In this document: positions 16,135 through 24,386 of the stretch, one piece after another
Numbering within the stretch: position 1 is the first letter of the stretch
Layout of the letters: every line of letters starts with the position of its first letter
Assembly (NCBI GenBank): GCA_945878645.1
Contig: CAMCTW010000005.1
Location: 1-37,283, forward strand
Length of the DNA: 37,283 bases
Direction: 5' to 3'
Source: Bifidobacterium breve
GTDB taxonomy: Bacteria > Actinomycetota > Acidimicrobiia > Acidimicrobiales > Acidimicrobilacustridaceae
The notes under the pieces: model-generated
What the model was told of the DNA's origin: nothing
What the model saw: only the letters and a program-made list of their open reading frames with translations
Database searches by the model: none
Made by a program: the position numbers and the translations under genes

Positions 16135-16797
16135 TCAGATCGGGGGAGCGTGGGGTTCGTCACCCAAAGAAAGCGCAGTGAGCCAGGCCGCTAATTCATC
16201 GATGAGGGGTGTATCGAAGCGATGTCCACCGGCTACCTCGACCCAACTGACGATTGCATCAGCGCGATGAAAGGCCTTCGATGCGGAACGGCCACGGATG
16301 GGTTCAATGAGTTCGTCGTTTTTGCCATGAGCAAAAAGTACGAGTCGTTGTGACGCGCGCGAAAGGTCAATGAGCTCTTCGTCGCGACTCGGCAGGTACG
16401 ACGCGAGAGCAGCAACGGCGCGCGGAGTCACCGTTGAAGTGGGATCGACGAGGTGGGCAAGTGCAAGTGCGCCACCTTGTGAAAAACCAGCGATGACGAG
16501 TGCGTCTTCGCTCAGACCGGTTTCGGTGAGTGTTGATGCGCACAACGCATCGATCGCACGAAGCGCCGATGCAAGAGCAACAGGATCAGGGCCGTTCTCG
16601 TCGACGTTGTACCAGTAGGGGCCGCGATCACCGGGTATCTGCGGTTCGACAACAACAACCAGCCACTGCTCGTTCGGGTCGAACGATGCGGCGCGGTCAA
16701 GAAATGGTTCGGGCCTATCGCCATAACCGGGAATGAGTACGAGCAGTCGTTCAGGCGTTGAGGGCCCTCGGCGAATGCTGCGCAATGTGTTGGTCAT
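16135..16797 (-). CDS. Alpha/beta-hydrolase esterase (phospholipase/carboxylesterase family)
   Basis: A 220-residue cytoplasmic serine hydrolase. The nucleophile elbow is GFSQGGA (Ser106), with Asp161 in AHGKNDELI and His192 in GGHRF completing the triad. LVLIPGYGDRPEPFL supplies the oxyanion region. This is the Abhydrolase_2 carboxylesterase/phospholipase type, which cleaves short-chain esters or lysophospholipids. ATG 16797 overlaps the TGA of the NlpC/P60 gene (ATGA), so the longer ORF-track start at 16836 is unlikely. The pairing with a cell-wall peptidase could mean a joint envelope role but may only be shared transcription. Confidence 0.85.
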   Translation of the reverse strand: MTNTLRSIRRGPSTPERLLVLIPGYGDRPEPFLDRAASFDPNEQWLVVVVEPQIPGDRGPYWYNVDENGPDPVALASALRAIDALCASTLTETGLSEDALVIAGFSQGGALALAHLVDPTSTVTPRAVAALASYLPSRDEELIDLSRASQRLVLFAHGKNDELIEPIRGRSASKAFHRADAIVSWVEVAGGHRFDTPLIDELAAWLTALSLGDEPHAPPI

Positions 16798-17399
16798 CGA
16801 ACCCTTCCAGCTGCAGTTGTTGCGCCTGTCCACCAATAGATGGAGTCATAGCGCACCACACCTGAGCTGTTCGGTGAGTGGATCATCATGCCGTCACCGA
16901 CATAGAGACTCACATGGTCGGGTTGCCCGCCGCCAAAGCTCCAATCGAAGGTGAGGTCGCCGGGTTCGAGCTGGTCGAGCGAAATGCGTTCGACGGCTGC
17001 CCATTGGGCGCCAGAGTTGTGGGGGAGTTCAACGCCGAGCTGGGCCCAGACCCATTGGGTGAAGCCTGAACAGTCGAATGCGTAGGGGCCAGCGGCCGAA
17101 TACACATAGGGAGTGCCAAGTTTGGTTGCGCCCGCATCGACCACGGCCTGACCTATAGCCATGCGCCAAGCGGCAGCGGTGAGTTGTGCGCCACTTTCGG
17201 GAATGGGATTGGTGGCGACAGGGCTCGATGCGGCAGCGGGGGCAAGCATCGGTGCACCCGTAGCCGCTGTTGGAGCGGGAAGGGCCGAGGAGGAATCCGG
17301 GGCAACCCATAGCCCGAGTGCCAGCAGGGCAACGGCCAACACGGGGATGACGGTGACGGCGAGAACGAGGCGGATCCGGCCTGAGGGGTCGATGATCAT
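16794..17399 (-). CDS. NlpC/P60-family cell-wall peptidase (C40)
   Basis: A 201-residue exported protein: an N-terminal signal or anchor helix (residues 9-32), an Ala/Pro/Ser-rich linker to about 65 and a C-terminal NlpC/P60 domain. The catalytic cysteine lies in AFDCSGFTQWVW (Cys110), the histidine in PDHVSLYVGDG (His162) and a polar third residue near MMIHSP (His174). C40 enzymes cut the D-Glu to meso-diaminopimelate bond, or equivalent stem-peptide bonds, of peptidoglycan and aid wall turnover or daughter-cell separation. The start ATG 17399 has no clear ribosome site. It is coupled to the esterase gene downstream. Confidence 0.88.
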   Translation of the reverse strand: MIIDPSGRIRLVLAVTVIPVLAVALLALGLWVAPDSSSALPAPTAATGAPMLAPAAASSPVATNPIPESGAQLTAAAWRMAIGQAVVDAGATKLGTPYVYSAAGPYAFDCSGFTQWVWAQLGVELPHNSGAQWAAVERISLDQLEPGDLTFDWSFGGGQPDHVSLYVGDGMMIHSPNSSGVVRYDSIYWWTGATTAAGRVR

Positions 17400-17530
17400 T
17401 GTTACGAAAGTGTTGCGGTTTCATCGCAGTCTCACAACGCAGACGTCACATTTTTCTCGTGAAAACGCTCTGAACAGGGAAAATAGGGGTAACATTTTCT
17501 GTCACAGTCCCGGCGATTTCGACCTCATTC

Positions 17531-17544
17531 GAGGTTCTGAGGTC
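17531..17544. repeat. Short hairpin between hemY and the NlpC/P60 gene
   Basis: GACCTCATTCGAGGTT region: arms ACCTC and GAGGT around a four-base loop. It has no T run. It may be a weak stop signal after hemY or part of the NlpC leader; the 181-nt spacer shows nothing else I recognise. Confidence 0.3.
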
Positions 17545-17580
17545 CCGAAAATCTGAGATTGCGGCGTGCTCTCCAGGTAC

Positions 17581-18990
17581 TCAGGCGATGGCGGCAGCGG
17601 CCTGACGGCCCTGTCGGATGCATGCGGGCAGGCCGAGTCCGTCATAGGCCGCTCCGGCCAAATGGATGCCAGGCGCTTCGGCGCTCATGTCTTCTCGCCA
17701 GGCCGTGACGCGAGCGGGATGGCCAGGTCGGTACTGCGGGAGTGCGTCGATCCATCGGGTGACGCGCCACGCGATCGGCGGAGCTTCGATACCCATCGTG
17801 GTGGCGAGATCGAGGGAGAGCGCGTCAACGAGCGACGAGTCATCGAGGTCGAGAGCGTGTGTATCGCCAAACTTGCCTGCCGACACTCGCAATATCGCGA
17901 CCTCGGGATCGTCGAGGTGCGACCACTTGGCCGAGGCCCAAGAGCATGCGGTGAGGGTGGGCAGTGGGTCGGTCTGGGCGACGAGGAATCCGCTGGCATC
18001 GAGGGGAACCCCAAGTGAGTTTTTCGATACGGCGAGGGTGACCATTGCCGCTGATGCATAGTCAAGGTTCGCAAGGTCGGCGGCCGGTTCGGGCGCGATC
18101 GATGAAAGAAGTCGAGCGGTGGGTCGTGCGGGTGTCGCAAGAATGATTTCGTCGGCGGCAATCGTTCCAAGTGGCGTGGCCAGAGTCCAACCGCTTCCGT
18201 CGCGTGTGATTGCTGAAACCGGACACGAAAGATGCACGGGAATATCAACTTGTGTGATTCGAGCAAGAAGTAAGTCGGTGAGCGTTTGCGTACCAACCGG
18301 TATGCCGCGGAAGACCGGGAGTTCCGGATCGGTTTTTGCAGAAGCGAGTTGGTCTCGCAACGCAGTGATGAGACTTGGTGAACGGCGGGCGGCAACTGCA
18401 ATCTGTGCGGCTCCGGCAGCAAGGCTGAGGTGATCGGCATCGCCGGCGTTCACGCCAGAGAGAAGAGGCGACACCAACTTTTCATGCACTTCATCGCCGA
18501 GACGAGCGCGAATGAGTTGGCCGACCGATTGATCGTCGTCGCCGTTGGGATCGGCACCGTTCGCGCTATCGATCCATTCTGTGCGGGTGAGATCTTGAGC
18601 AGCGCGCGCAATTCCATGGGCACTCACAATTCCTGACGCCGCGAGTGCGTCGAGATCAGTCGGAACACCGAGGACGAGTCCGGCGGGCAGGCGATGAAGA
18701 CCGCGATTCACCCACACGTAGGCCGACTTCTGAGCGGGCGAGGTCAGGATCGTTTCAAGTCCAAGTTCGCGACAGAGATCAATTGCTTCGGGGACTCGTG
18801 CGAGGAACGCGTCAGCGCCGCAATCGACGGGACGACCGGCGAACGTGGTGGTGAGAATTTTGCCGCCAACTCGTTCACCGGCTTCAAGGACAACGATGTC
18901 GAGATCGGGTCGTTGTGTCGCGAGTGTGAACGCTGCGGTGAGTCCGGTGATGCCCGCACCTACAACAACGACACGCCGACGTTCACTCAT
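17581..18990 (-). CDS. hemY: Protoporphyrinogen/coproporphyrinogen III oxidase (HemY/CgoX family)
   Basis: A 469-residue FAD enzyme. The N-terminal dinucleotide motif VVVVGAGITGLTAAF is followed by VVLEAGERVGGKI, and the C-terminal FAD segment reads GIHLAGAAYDGLGLPACIRQGR. The substrate region includes VDCGADAFLAR. In Actinobacteria this enzyme removes six electrons from coproporphyrinogen III with oxygen to give coproporphyrin III, the coproporphyrin-dependent haem route. Its ATG overlaps the hemH TGA (ATGA at 18990-18987). It is third in the hemE-hemH-hemY operon. The chdC (hemQ) decarboxylase needed to finish this route is not in the window. Confidence 0.93.
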   Translation of the reverse strand: MSERRRVVVVGAGITGLTAAFTLATQRPDLDIVVLEAGERVGGKILTTTFAGRPVDCGADAFLARVPEAIDLCRELGLETILTSPAQKSAYVWVNRGLHRLPAGLVLGVPTDLDALAASGIVSAHGIARAAQDLTRTEWIDSANGADPNGDDDQSVGQLIRARLGDEVHEKLVSPLLSGVNAGDADHLSLAAGAAQIAVAARRSPSLITALRDQLASAKTDPELPVFRGIPVGTQTLTDLLLARITQVDIPVHLSCPVSAITRDGSGWTLATPLGTIAADEIILATPARPTARLLSSIAPEPAADLANLDYASAAMVTLAVSKNSLGVPLDASGFLVAQTDPLPTLTACSWASAKWSHLDDPEVAILRVSAGKFGDTHALDLDDSSLVDALSLDLATTMGIEAPPIAWRVTRWIDALPQYRPGHPARVTAWREDMSAEAPGIHLAGAAYDGLGLPACIRQGRQAAAAIA

Positions 18991-19898
18991 TGAATCTGCG
19001 TAACCACGAGATCAGCCAGTGCGTTCATGACAACTTCGTCGGCATTAAGCGAGCGCGTACGACCAAAGGCAAGACCGAGTTCCTCCGCGACCTTCGCTGC
19101 TTCGATATCGAGGTCGTAGAGAACTTCGAGATGATCGGCCGTGAAACCTTGCGCACACACCAAGACGCCATCGGCGGCACCTTCGGCAGCGATGCGACGA
19201 AGCTCGTCGAGAATGTCGGGACCGCGCCAGGGCTCTGGTGTGCGGCCGGCACTTTGCCAACCGAGAGACCAACTCTTGAGTCCGAGATGTTCGGCGACGT
19301 AGGTCGCGCTCGCTGCAAGTTCGTCCGGGTACGGATCGTTTTCCAGCACTCGTTCGGGAAGGGAATGAGCTGTGAAAAGCACGGTTGTTCGTTCGGGGAG
19401 TTCGGTGAGTGCATCGCGAACGGCCGCGGTGAGGAAGTCGAGATAGGCCGATTCGAGATGCCAGTGGTCGATGCCATGCACGGTGAGTCCACGTTCTGTG
19501 CCAGCTTCGGCGGCCCGACGCTGGTACTCGCCGACGCTGAAACCGGAGAAGTGGGGGGCGAGCACGATGCCGACGGCATCGGTGATTCCTGCATCGGCCA
19601 GCGTTGCGACGCCATCTTCGATAAAGGGGTAGGCGTGTTTTTGGCCAAGCACAACCGTCCATGCCCCGGGCATGCGCGCTTCGAGCGCTGATTCAAGGGC
19701 AGCACGTTGTGCTTCGGTGAGGCTGGCGAGAGGTGAGATACCGCCGATGGCGTCGTAACGCGAAATGAGATCGGCGAGTTGCTGCGGTTCTGGCGCTCGA
19801 CCGCGACGGATGTGTGTGTAGTACGGCTCAATGTCTTCAGTTGTGCGTGGCGTTCCGTACGCCATTACGACGAGACCAATTTTGGATTCAGTAGTCAT
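18987..19898 (-). CDS. hemH: Ferrochelatase (coproporphyrin ferrochelatase, HemH/CpfC)
   Basis: A 303-residue chelatase. The start GLVVMAYGTPRTTEDIEPYYTHIRRGR and SRYDAIGGISPL are family signatures; the metal-site histidine is in FTAHSLPERV and the conserved glutamate in FTADHLEVLYDLDIEA. It inserts Fe(II) into coproporphyrin III (or protoporphyrin IX) in the cytoplasm or at the membrane face. No [2Fe-2S] cysteine cluster is evident. It overlaps hemE upstream and hemY downstream by 4 nt each, so the three proteins are likely made in step. Confidence 0.95.
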   Translation of the reverse strand: MTTESKIGLVVMAYGTPRTTEDIEPYYTHIRRGRAPEPQQLADLISRYDAIGGISPLASLTEAQRAALESALEARMPGAWTVVLGQKHAYPFIEDGVATLADAGITDAVGIVLAPHFSGFSVGEYQRRAAEAGTERGLTVHGIDHWHLESAYLDFLTAAVRDALTELPERTTVLFTAHSLPERVLENDPYPDELAASATYVAEHLGLKSWSLGWQSAGRTPEPWRGPDILDELRRIAAEGAADGVLVCAQGFTADHLEVLYDLDIEAAKVAEELGLAFGRTRSLNADEVVMNALADLVVTQIQ

Positions 19899-20962
19899 GA
19901 TGCGACTCCATCGCAGCGTCCTTCGTTGTGTACGAGTTCAACCACACGTTCAAGAATGGTTGGGTCGGTTTCGGGCATGACGCCGTGGCCGAGATTGAAA
20001 ATATGTCCGGGGTTACCGGCGTTGCGACGCAGAACGTCGCGCGTTGCTTCGGCAACGACATCCCACGGAGCAAAAGCAAGAGCGGGATCGAGATTTCCTT
20101 GCAGCGCGATGTTTACGGGCACTCGTGTTCGGGCGACGTCGATCGGCACCCGCCAATCGACGCCGACCACGTCGGCGCCGGCACTGGCCATGAGGCCAAG
20201 AAGTTCACCCGTTCCAACACCGAAATGGATTCGGGGAACATTGAGGTCAGCAACTTCGGCAAACACGCGCTGGCTATGAGGAAGGACAAACTTCTCGTAA
20301 TCGGGAGGGCTGAGTGCGCCGGCCCATGAATCAAAGATCTGAAGTGCAACGGCACCATTTTCAATCTGCGAACGCAACGACACGATGGCGAGATCGGCCA
20401 GTCGTTCCATCAACTTGTGCCACAGGGCAGTGTCGCCATGCATGAGCGCCTTGGTGCGCGTGTAGGTGCGCGAGGGCTGTCCTTCAATGAGATAGCTAGC
20501 AACTGTGAACGGCGCGCCGGCGAAACCAATCAGCGGGACGGGAAGTTCACGAGCAAGGATGCGTACGGTTTCGAGTACGTACGGTGTGTCGGCCTCGGGA
20601 TCGAGCGGGCGCAGTCTTTCAAGATCGGCTGCGCGAGAGAAGGGCTGTTCGACGACGGGACCAATGCCCGGGGCAACATCGACGCCGAAACCAATTGCGG
20701 CGACTGGTACGACGATGTCGGAATAGAGGATGGCGGCGTCGACGCCGTAGCGCCGAACGGGCTGCATCGTGATTTCGGCCGAGAGCTCGGGGTCGGCAAT
20801 CGCGTCGAGGATGGAACCCGATCCGCGAATGGAGCGATATTCGGGGAGCGAGCGGCCGGCCTGGCGCATGAACCAGATGGGGACACGATCGCCGGGTCCG
20901 CCAGGGATGCCGCGACAGGCTCGGAGAAATGGGGGGAGGGCGGCAGCGGGAGCGTCGTTCAC
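19895..20962 (-). CDS. hemE: Uroporphyrinogen III decarboxylase
   Basis: A 355-residue (beta/alpha)8 enzyme with the signatures PIWFMRQAGRSLPEYR (residues 28-43), the DAAILYSDIVVP segment holding a conserved aspartate, GFAGAPFTVASYLIEG, and FNLGHGVMPETDP near the C-terminus. It decarboxylates the four acetate side chains of uroporphyrinogen III to give coproporphyrinogen III. The start is GTG 20962, six bases after a TAGCGT -10 box, so the operon hemE-hemH-hemY looks leaderless. It ends with an ATGA overlap into hemH. Confidence 0.96.
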   Translation of the reverse strand: MNDAPAAALPPFLRACRGIPGGPGDRVPIWFMRQAGRSLPEYRSIRGSGSILDAIADPELSAEITMQPVRRYGVDAAILYSDIVVPVAAIGFGVDVAPGIGPVVEQPFSRAADLERLRPLDPEADTPYVLETVRILARELPVPLIGFAGAPFTVASYLIEGQPSRTYTRTKALMHGDTALWHKLMERLADLAIVSLRSQIENGAVALQIFDSWAGALSPPDYEKFVLPHSQRVFAEVADLNVPRIHFGVGTGELLGLMASAGADVVGVDWRVPIDVARTRVPVNIALQGNLDPALAFAPWDVVAEATRDVLRRNAGNPGHIFNLGHGVMPETDPTILERVVELVHNEGRCDGVAS

Positions 20963-20968
20963 GGGTCC

Positions 20969-20974
20969 ACGCTA
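20969..20974 (-). promoter_or_regulatory. Putative -10 box (TAGCGT) for leaderless hemE operon
   Basis: On the minus strand TAGCGT, then GGACCC, then GTG AAC GAC. The expected transcription start coincides with the GTG. No Shine-Dalgarno sequence is found. Confidence 0.5.
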
Positions 20975-21056
20975 CCGACAAGGTCTTGATGGAGAGAATC
21001 CGGCGAGGTGCTTTGCGGCTCGGGCACTCGCTTGAGGCCGTTCAATGGTGGCCCGC

Positions 21057-21062
21057 TAGAGT
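21057..21062 (+). promoter_or_regulatory. Putative -10 box (TAGAGT) of the helD-like gene
   Basis: TAGAGT, with a weak TTGAGG 19 nt upstream. It predicts a leader of about 70 nt before GTG 21138. Confidence 0.3.
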
Positions 21063-21105
21063 GGATCACCCCCTTCTGAGCCCCGCTGGCCCCGGCCGGC
21101 AACGC

Positions 21106-21125
21106 AAGGAAGGCAACCATTCCTT
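21106..21125 (+). repeat. Leader hairpin just before the helD-like start
   Basis: AAGGAA and TTCCTT flank an eight-base loop, 12 nt before the GTG. The left arm AAGGAA is Shine-Dalgarno-like but too far upstream. A copy of CCTTCTGAG occurs both here and near 21072. A role in translation control is only a possibility. Confidence 0.3.
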
Positions 21126-21137
21126 CTGAGAGAGTCC

Positions 21138-23261
21138 GTGGCCGCACATCCCGATCTCGATGCCGAACAGGCTTATATCGATCACGCCTATGCGTGTCTC
21201 GAGGAGTCGCGGAAAGCCGCGTCACGGCTCACGTCGATGGTTGAGGTTGGTCGTGGCGGTACTGAACAGGCGCGGTTTGAGCGGGAAGTCATTCACGAAA
21301 CGGTCTTTCAACGTCTCACACAACTGCAGCTCGGCGATGCGGCGCTGTGTTTTGGGCGCATCGATCGCGAACCTGAATCACCCGAAGAGTCGATGGAAAG
21401 CTTTTATATCGGCCGGATCGCCGTGAGTGATTCAGAACAAGAACCGATCATCGTCGATTGGCGGGCGCCGGTAGCCGAGCCGTTCTACCGAGCGACTGGT
21501 CGACAGCCGATGGGGCTGGCCCGTCGTCGCCATTTCGCTACTCGCGGCCGTCGTTTGTTGGGTGTTGAAGACGAACTCTTCGGCGCAACATTGGCGAGCC
21601 TCGGAATGCCGGTGGGCGAAGGCACAGGTCACACAGAGAACGTTGTGCGCGGTCAAGGAGCGCTCTTCACCGCATTAGAAACGGCGCGCACCGGACGGCT
21701 CGGTGACATCGTCGCGACGATTCAAGGGGAGCAAGACGAAATCATTCGTGCACCACTTCCCGGCGTGCTTGTTGTCCAAGGCGGACCAGGAACAGGCAAG
21801 ACCGTTGTTGCGTTGCACCGAGCGGCGTATCTGCTTTACACGCATCGCTTTCCGCTCGAAGGTCAGGGCGTTCTTGTCATCGGCCCAAATCGACTTTTCC
21901 TCGGCTACATCGAACAGGTGCTGCCATCGCTTGGTGAAGCAGGGGTCGAACTCGCAGTACTTGCTGACTTGGTGCACGGCGTCAGCATCCGCACCTACGA
22001 CCTTGGTCTCACATCGCGGGTGAAGGGCGACCCACGGATGGTGTCCTTTTTGTCGAAAGCAATTCGCGATCGCGAGCGTCAACTTCGATCGGATCTCGTC
22101 GTTGGCTACGGCTTGCAACGCTTGACCGTTTCCCGTTCTCGTAGCGCGCAAATCATTGCTGATGCTCGGCGCCGTTATCGACGTCATAATTCTGCGCGGA
22201 AATACGTTGAAAACGAGCTCTTTGCTGAACTCGCGTTCTCGGGGCGTGGCGACCTTGCTCCGTCAGAAGTGAAAGAACGCCTACGCCGCGACCCAGTCGT
22301 CCGCGAAGCACTTGAGTGGATGTGGCCGCTGCTGTCTCCAGCTCAATTCCTGCATGACCTCTATGGCGCTCGTGGGCTTCTGCGAAACGCTGCGGGGTCA
22401 CTACTTCGTGACGAAGAGTGGGAATCGCTCTACCGCGAGCGATCAGAAATCATTGAAGAAGTTGATTGGACGCACGATGACGCGCCGTTGCTCGACGAAG
22501 CACGTTCGTTGCTCGGTCCGAAACCGAGTCGACGTCGCCAAGGCGAATCCAATGACGATGACGAAATCCGCACCTACGGCCACGTCGTGGTTGATGAGGC
22601 GCAGGACTTGTCGCCTATGCAGTTGCGCATGCTGGAACGGCGCTCGCTCAACGGATCCATGACCGTTGTTGGTGACATTGCGCAGGCCACAGGTCAGTGG
22701 GCTCACGGCTCGTGGGATGAAATCCTGTCATTGCTTCCGGCAAAGCGTGAGCCGCGACGCAATGAACTCACGCTTGGCTATCGCCTTCCTGCCCCGATCA
22801 TGGCTTTGGCGGCCCGCGTGCTTCGGCGTGCCGCTCCCGAACTTCGTCCGCCGCGATCAGTGCGCGAGGACGGTGCCGAACCGTTGATTCGCCGAGCCGA
22901 ACCAGGGCGACTCGCAGAAACAGTTGCGGCGGTGGCTCGTGTAGAACGAGCTGCAGTTGATCCCGGTCAAGTTGCTGTCGTTTGTACCTCATCAATTATT
23001 GACCAGGTATGTGAAGCGCTTGAAGAAGCCGATATTGCGTATGGACGCGCAACTCGACATGGCCTTGAACATCGCGTCACGGTCGTCGAAGTGAGCCTGG
23101 TCAAGGGTCTTGAAGTCGACTCAGTGATTGTTGTCGAACCATCACTCATCGTTGCCGAGCAGGCGCAAGGGAATCGTGCGTTGTATGTAGCTCTTACACG
23201 CGCCACGAAGCGTCTTGCCATCGTGCACGAAGAAGAACTTCCTGAGTCGTTGCTCGACTGA
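21138..23261 (+). CDS. HelD/HelR-type SF1 ATPase (RNA polymerase-associated helicase-like motor)
   Basis: A 707-residue UvrD/Rep-like protein. An N-terminal helical region (to about 60) precedes IIVDWRAPVAEPFYRAT, a HelD hallmark. The Walker A motif VVQGGPGTGKTVVALHRAA lies at 212-230 and Walker B is VVVDEAQDLSPMQ; later come TVVGDIAQATGQW and the motif VI region ALYVALTRATKRL. HelD proteins pull apart stalled RNA polymerase complexes using ATP, and the actinobacterial HelR branch can also displace rifamycins. Which branch this is cannot be fixed from sequence alone. GTG 21138 is preceded by GAGAGAG. It is a single-gene unit between hemE and the DtxR gene. Confidence 0.87.
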   Translation: MAAHPDLDAEQAYIDHAYACLEESRKAASRLTSMVEVGRGGTEQARFEREVIHETVFQRLTQLQLGDAALCFGRIDREPESPEESMESFYIGRIAVSDSEQEPIIVDWRAPVAEPFYRATGRQPMGLARRRHFATRGRRLLGVEDELFGATLASLGMPVGEGTGHTENVVRGQGALFTALETARTGRLGDIVATIQGEQDEIIRAPLPGVLVVQGGPGTGKTVVALHRAAYLLYTHRFPLEGQGVLVIGPNRLFLGYIEQVLPSLGEAGVELAVLADLVHGVSIRTYDLGLTSRVKGDPRMVSFLSKAIRDRERQLRSDLVVGYGLQRLTVSRSRSAQIIADARRRYRRHNSARKYVENELFAELAFSGRGDLAPSEVKERLRRDPVVREALEWMWPLLSPAQFLHDLYGARGLLRNAAGSLLRDEEWESLYRERSEIIEEVDWTHDDAPLLDEARSLLGPKPSRRRQGESNDDDEIRTYGHVVVDEAQDLSPMQLRMLERRSLNGSMTVVGDIAQATGQWAHGSWDEILSLLPAKREPRRNELTLGYRLPAPIMALAARVLRRAAPELRPPRSVREDGAEPLIRRAEPGRLAETVAAVARVERAAVDPGQVAVVCTSSIIDQVCEALEEADIAYGRATRHGLEHRVTVVEVSLVKGLEVDSVIVVEPSLIVAEQAQGNRALYVALTRATKRLAIVHEEELPESLLD

Positions 23262-23268
23262 GCAACGC

Positions 23269-23940
23269 TTACGCGGCTGTTACCAAGATTCGCTGCGTGG
23301 CGAATTGAGTGATTTCGACGGTCTGTCCGTTGATCTCGACAATGGTGATTCCACCAGCGACGAGTTCGGTGATGATGCCGGAGTGTCCAGGAAGAAGTGA
23401 TGACGTCTCAAGGAATTCCAGTAAACCGGGAGTGAACTCGAGTTCCTCGGGGATTCGCGAGACCGTGAATGACTGTCCAACCAAAAGCGTGTCGAGTGTG
23501 ACTGACGACGGTGGCTGGTAGTCAGTGCCAGGGATTGGATTTCCGTGCGGACAGGTTGTGGGGTCACCGAGGGCGCGCATCATTGCCACCTCGACGGTGG
23601 GAGAGATGATGTGTTCCCAGCGGCCGGCTTCGTCATGCGCTTCGGCCCACGAAAGGCCGAGCATGTCGGTGAGAAAGCGCTCGGCTAAGCGGTGGCGTCG
23701 CACAACTGTTTCAGCGAGGGCGAGTCCGTCGGGCCGCAATCGAATCGCGCCACTGTTGATTTCTACGAGGTCGGCGCCCTCCATGCGGCGGATCATTTCT
23801 GAAACCGCCGGGCGGGAAACTTCGAGGCGATCAGCAATCCGCGCTTGGATGACATCGACGTCGTCCTCGCGAAGTTCGAAGATCGTTTCGCAGTACTCCT
23901 CGAAGGCGGGATGCCATTCGCGTTGCTTATTCGGCGCCAT
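23269..23940 (-). CDS. DtxR-family metal-dependent repressor
   Basis: A 223-residue repressor. A winged-helix domain (IQARIADRLEVSRPAVSEMIRRME) precedes the dimer/metal domain with RRHRLAERFLTDMLGL and HDEAGRWEHIIS, then CPHGNPIPG, and a C-terminal SH3-like/FeoA-like domain. Compared with DtxR, the site-2 ligands differ: the Met10 position is Glu and the Cys102 position is Gly, while Glu105 and His106 are kept. It could sense iron or manganese. ATG 23940 lies six bases after TAGACT, pointing to a leaderless transcript and against the TTG start of the ORF track. It may control its own neighbours or the metal genes at 12-16 kb, but no DtxR box was spotted. Confidence 0.88.
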   Translation of the reverse strand: MAPNKQREWHPAFEEYCETIFELREDDVDVIQARIADRLEVSRPAVSEMIRRMEGADLVEINSGAIRLRPDGLALAETVVRRHRLAERFLTDMLGLSWAEAHDEAGRWEHIISPTVEVAMMRALGDPTTCPHGNPIPGTDYQPPSSVTLDTLLVGQSFTVSRIPEELEFTPGLLEFLETSSLLPGHSGIITELVAGGITIVEINGQTVEITQFATQRILVTAA

Positions 23941-23946
23941 GGGCAA

Positions 23947-23952
23947 AGTCTA
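23947..23952 (-). promoter_or_regulatory. Putative -10 box (TAGACT) for leaderless dtxR-family gene
   Basis: TAGACT, six bases (TTGCCC), then ATG on the minus strand. There is no Shine-Dalgarno site, and the spacing matches several other genes here. Confidence 0.5.
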
Positions 23953-23990
23953 CGGGCGAGATTGCGTTTGCGTCATGACGAGTTGGGGAC

Positions 23991-24386
23991 CTAGCCCCGG
24001 CCCATAATGCGAGTGACCGCGATTTCGATGACGACGCGATCGTCACGCTGTTTCGGTTCCCGATAGCGATCGCCATAACGCTTAACCGCCATAGCGACTC
24101 GCCCGGGATCGCTGGTCACGGTCGCCGTTCCTTCAAGCGAGAGCCAGCGTCCTCCATCGACCTGACAAACGGCTGCGGGCGAACCGGGACGCTCTGCCAC
24201 ATTTCGCGCTTTTCGACTGCCTGCCCATGTGATGACACGGACAAGCGATTCTTCAGGATCCCAGGTGAATCCAACGGCGACTACGTGCGGCGTGTTGTCG
24301 GCGCGCATCGTGGTGAGCGAGGCCAAGTGGCGCTCGGTAAGAAACGTTGTGATCTCAGTGTCGAGTGCAGCAGGGTTATGCGCCAT
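23991..24386 (-). CDS. Split-barrel PPOX-class F420/FMN-dependent oxidoreductase-like protein
   Basis: A 131-residue single-domain protein of the pyridoxamine-phosphate-oxidase-like split barrel. The pattern FLTERHLASLTTMRADNTPHVVAVGFTWD, then RVITWAGSRKARNVAERPGSPAAVCQVDGGRWLSLEGTATVTSD, is typical of actinobacterial Rv1155/Rv0121-like proteins, where S-R-K-x-x-N contacts the phosphate of F420 or FMN. The substrate is unknown. The start ATG 24386 overlaps the upstream permease stop as TGATG, so it is translationally coupled to the ABC exporter; this linkage may only be organisational. Confidence 0.82.
   Translation of the reverse strand: MAHNPAALDTEITTFLTERHLASLTTMRADNTPHVVAVGFTWDPEESLVRVITWAGSRKARNVAERPGSPAAVCQVDGGRWLSLEGTATVTSDPGRVAMAVKRYGDRYREPKQRDDRVVIEIAVTRIMGRG

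Noticed and set aside
17400-17580. Possible c-di-AMP (ydaO) riboswitch before the NlpC/P60 gene
   Set aside because: Such genes often carry one in Actinobacteria, but I could not match the conserved core sequences in this 181-nt spacer.
21040-21137. Rifamycin-associated element upstream of the HelD/HelR-type gene
   Set aside because: I looked for the GC-rich inverted repeat linked with helR genes and saw no match, so rifamycin induction is not claimed.
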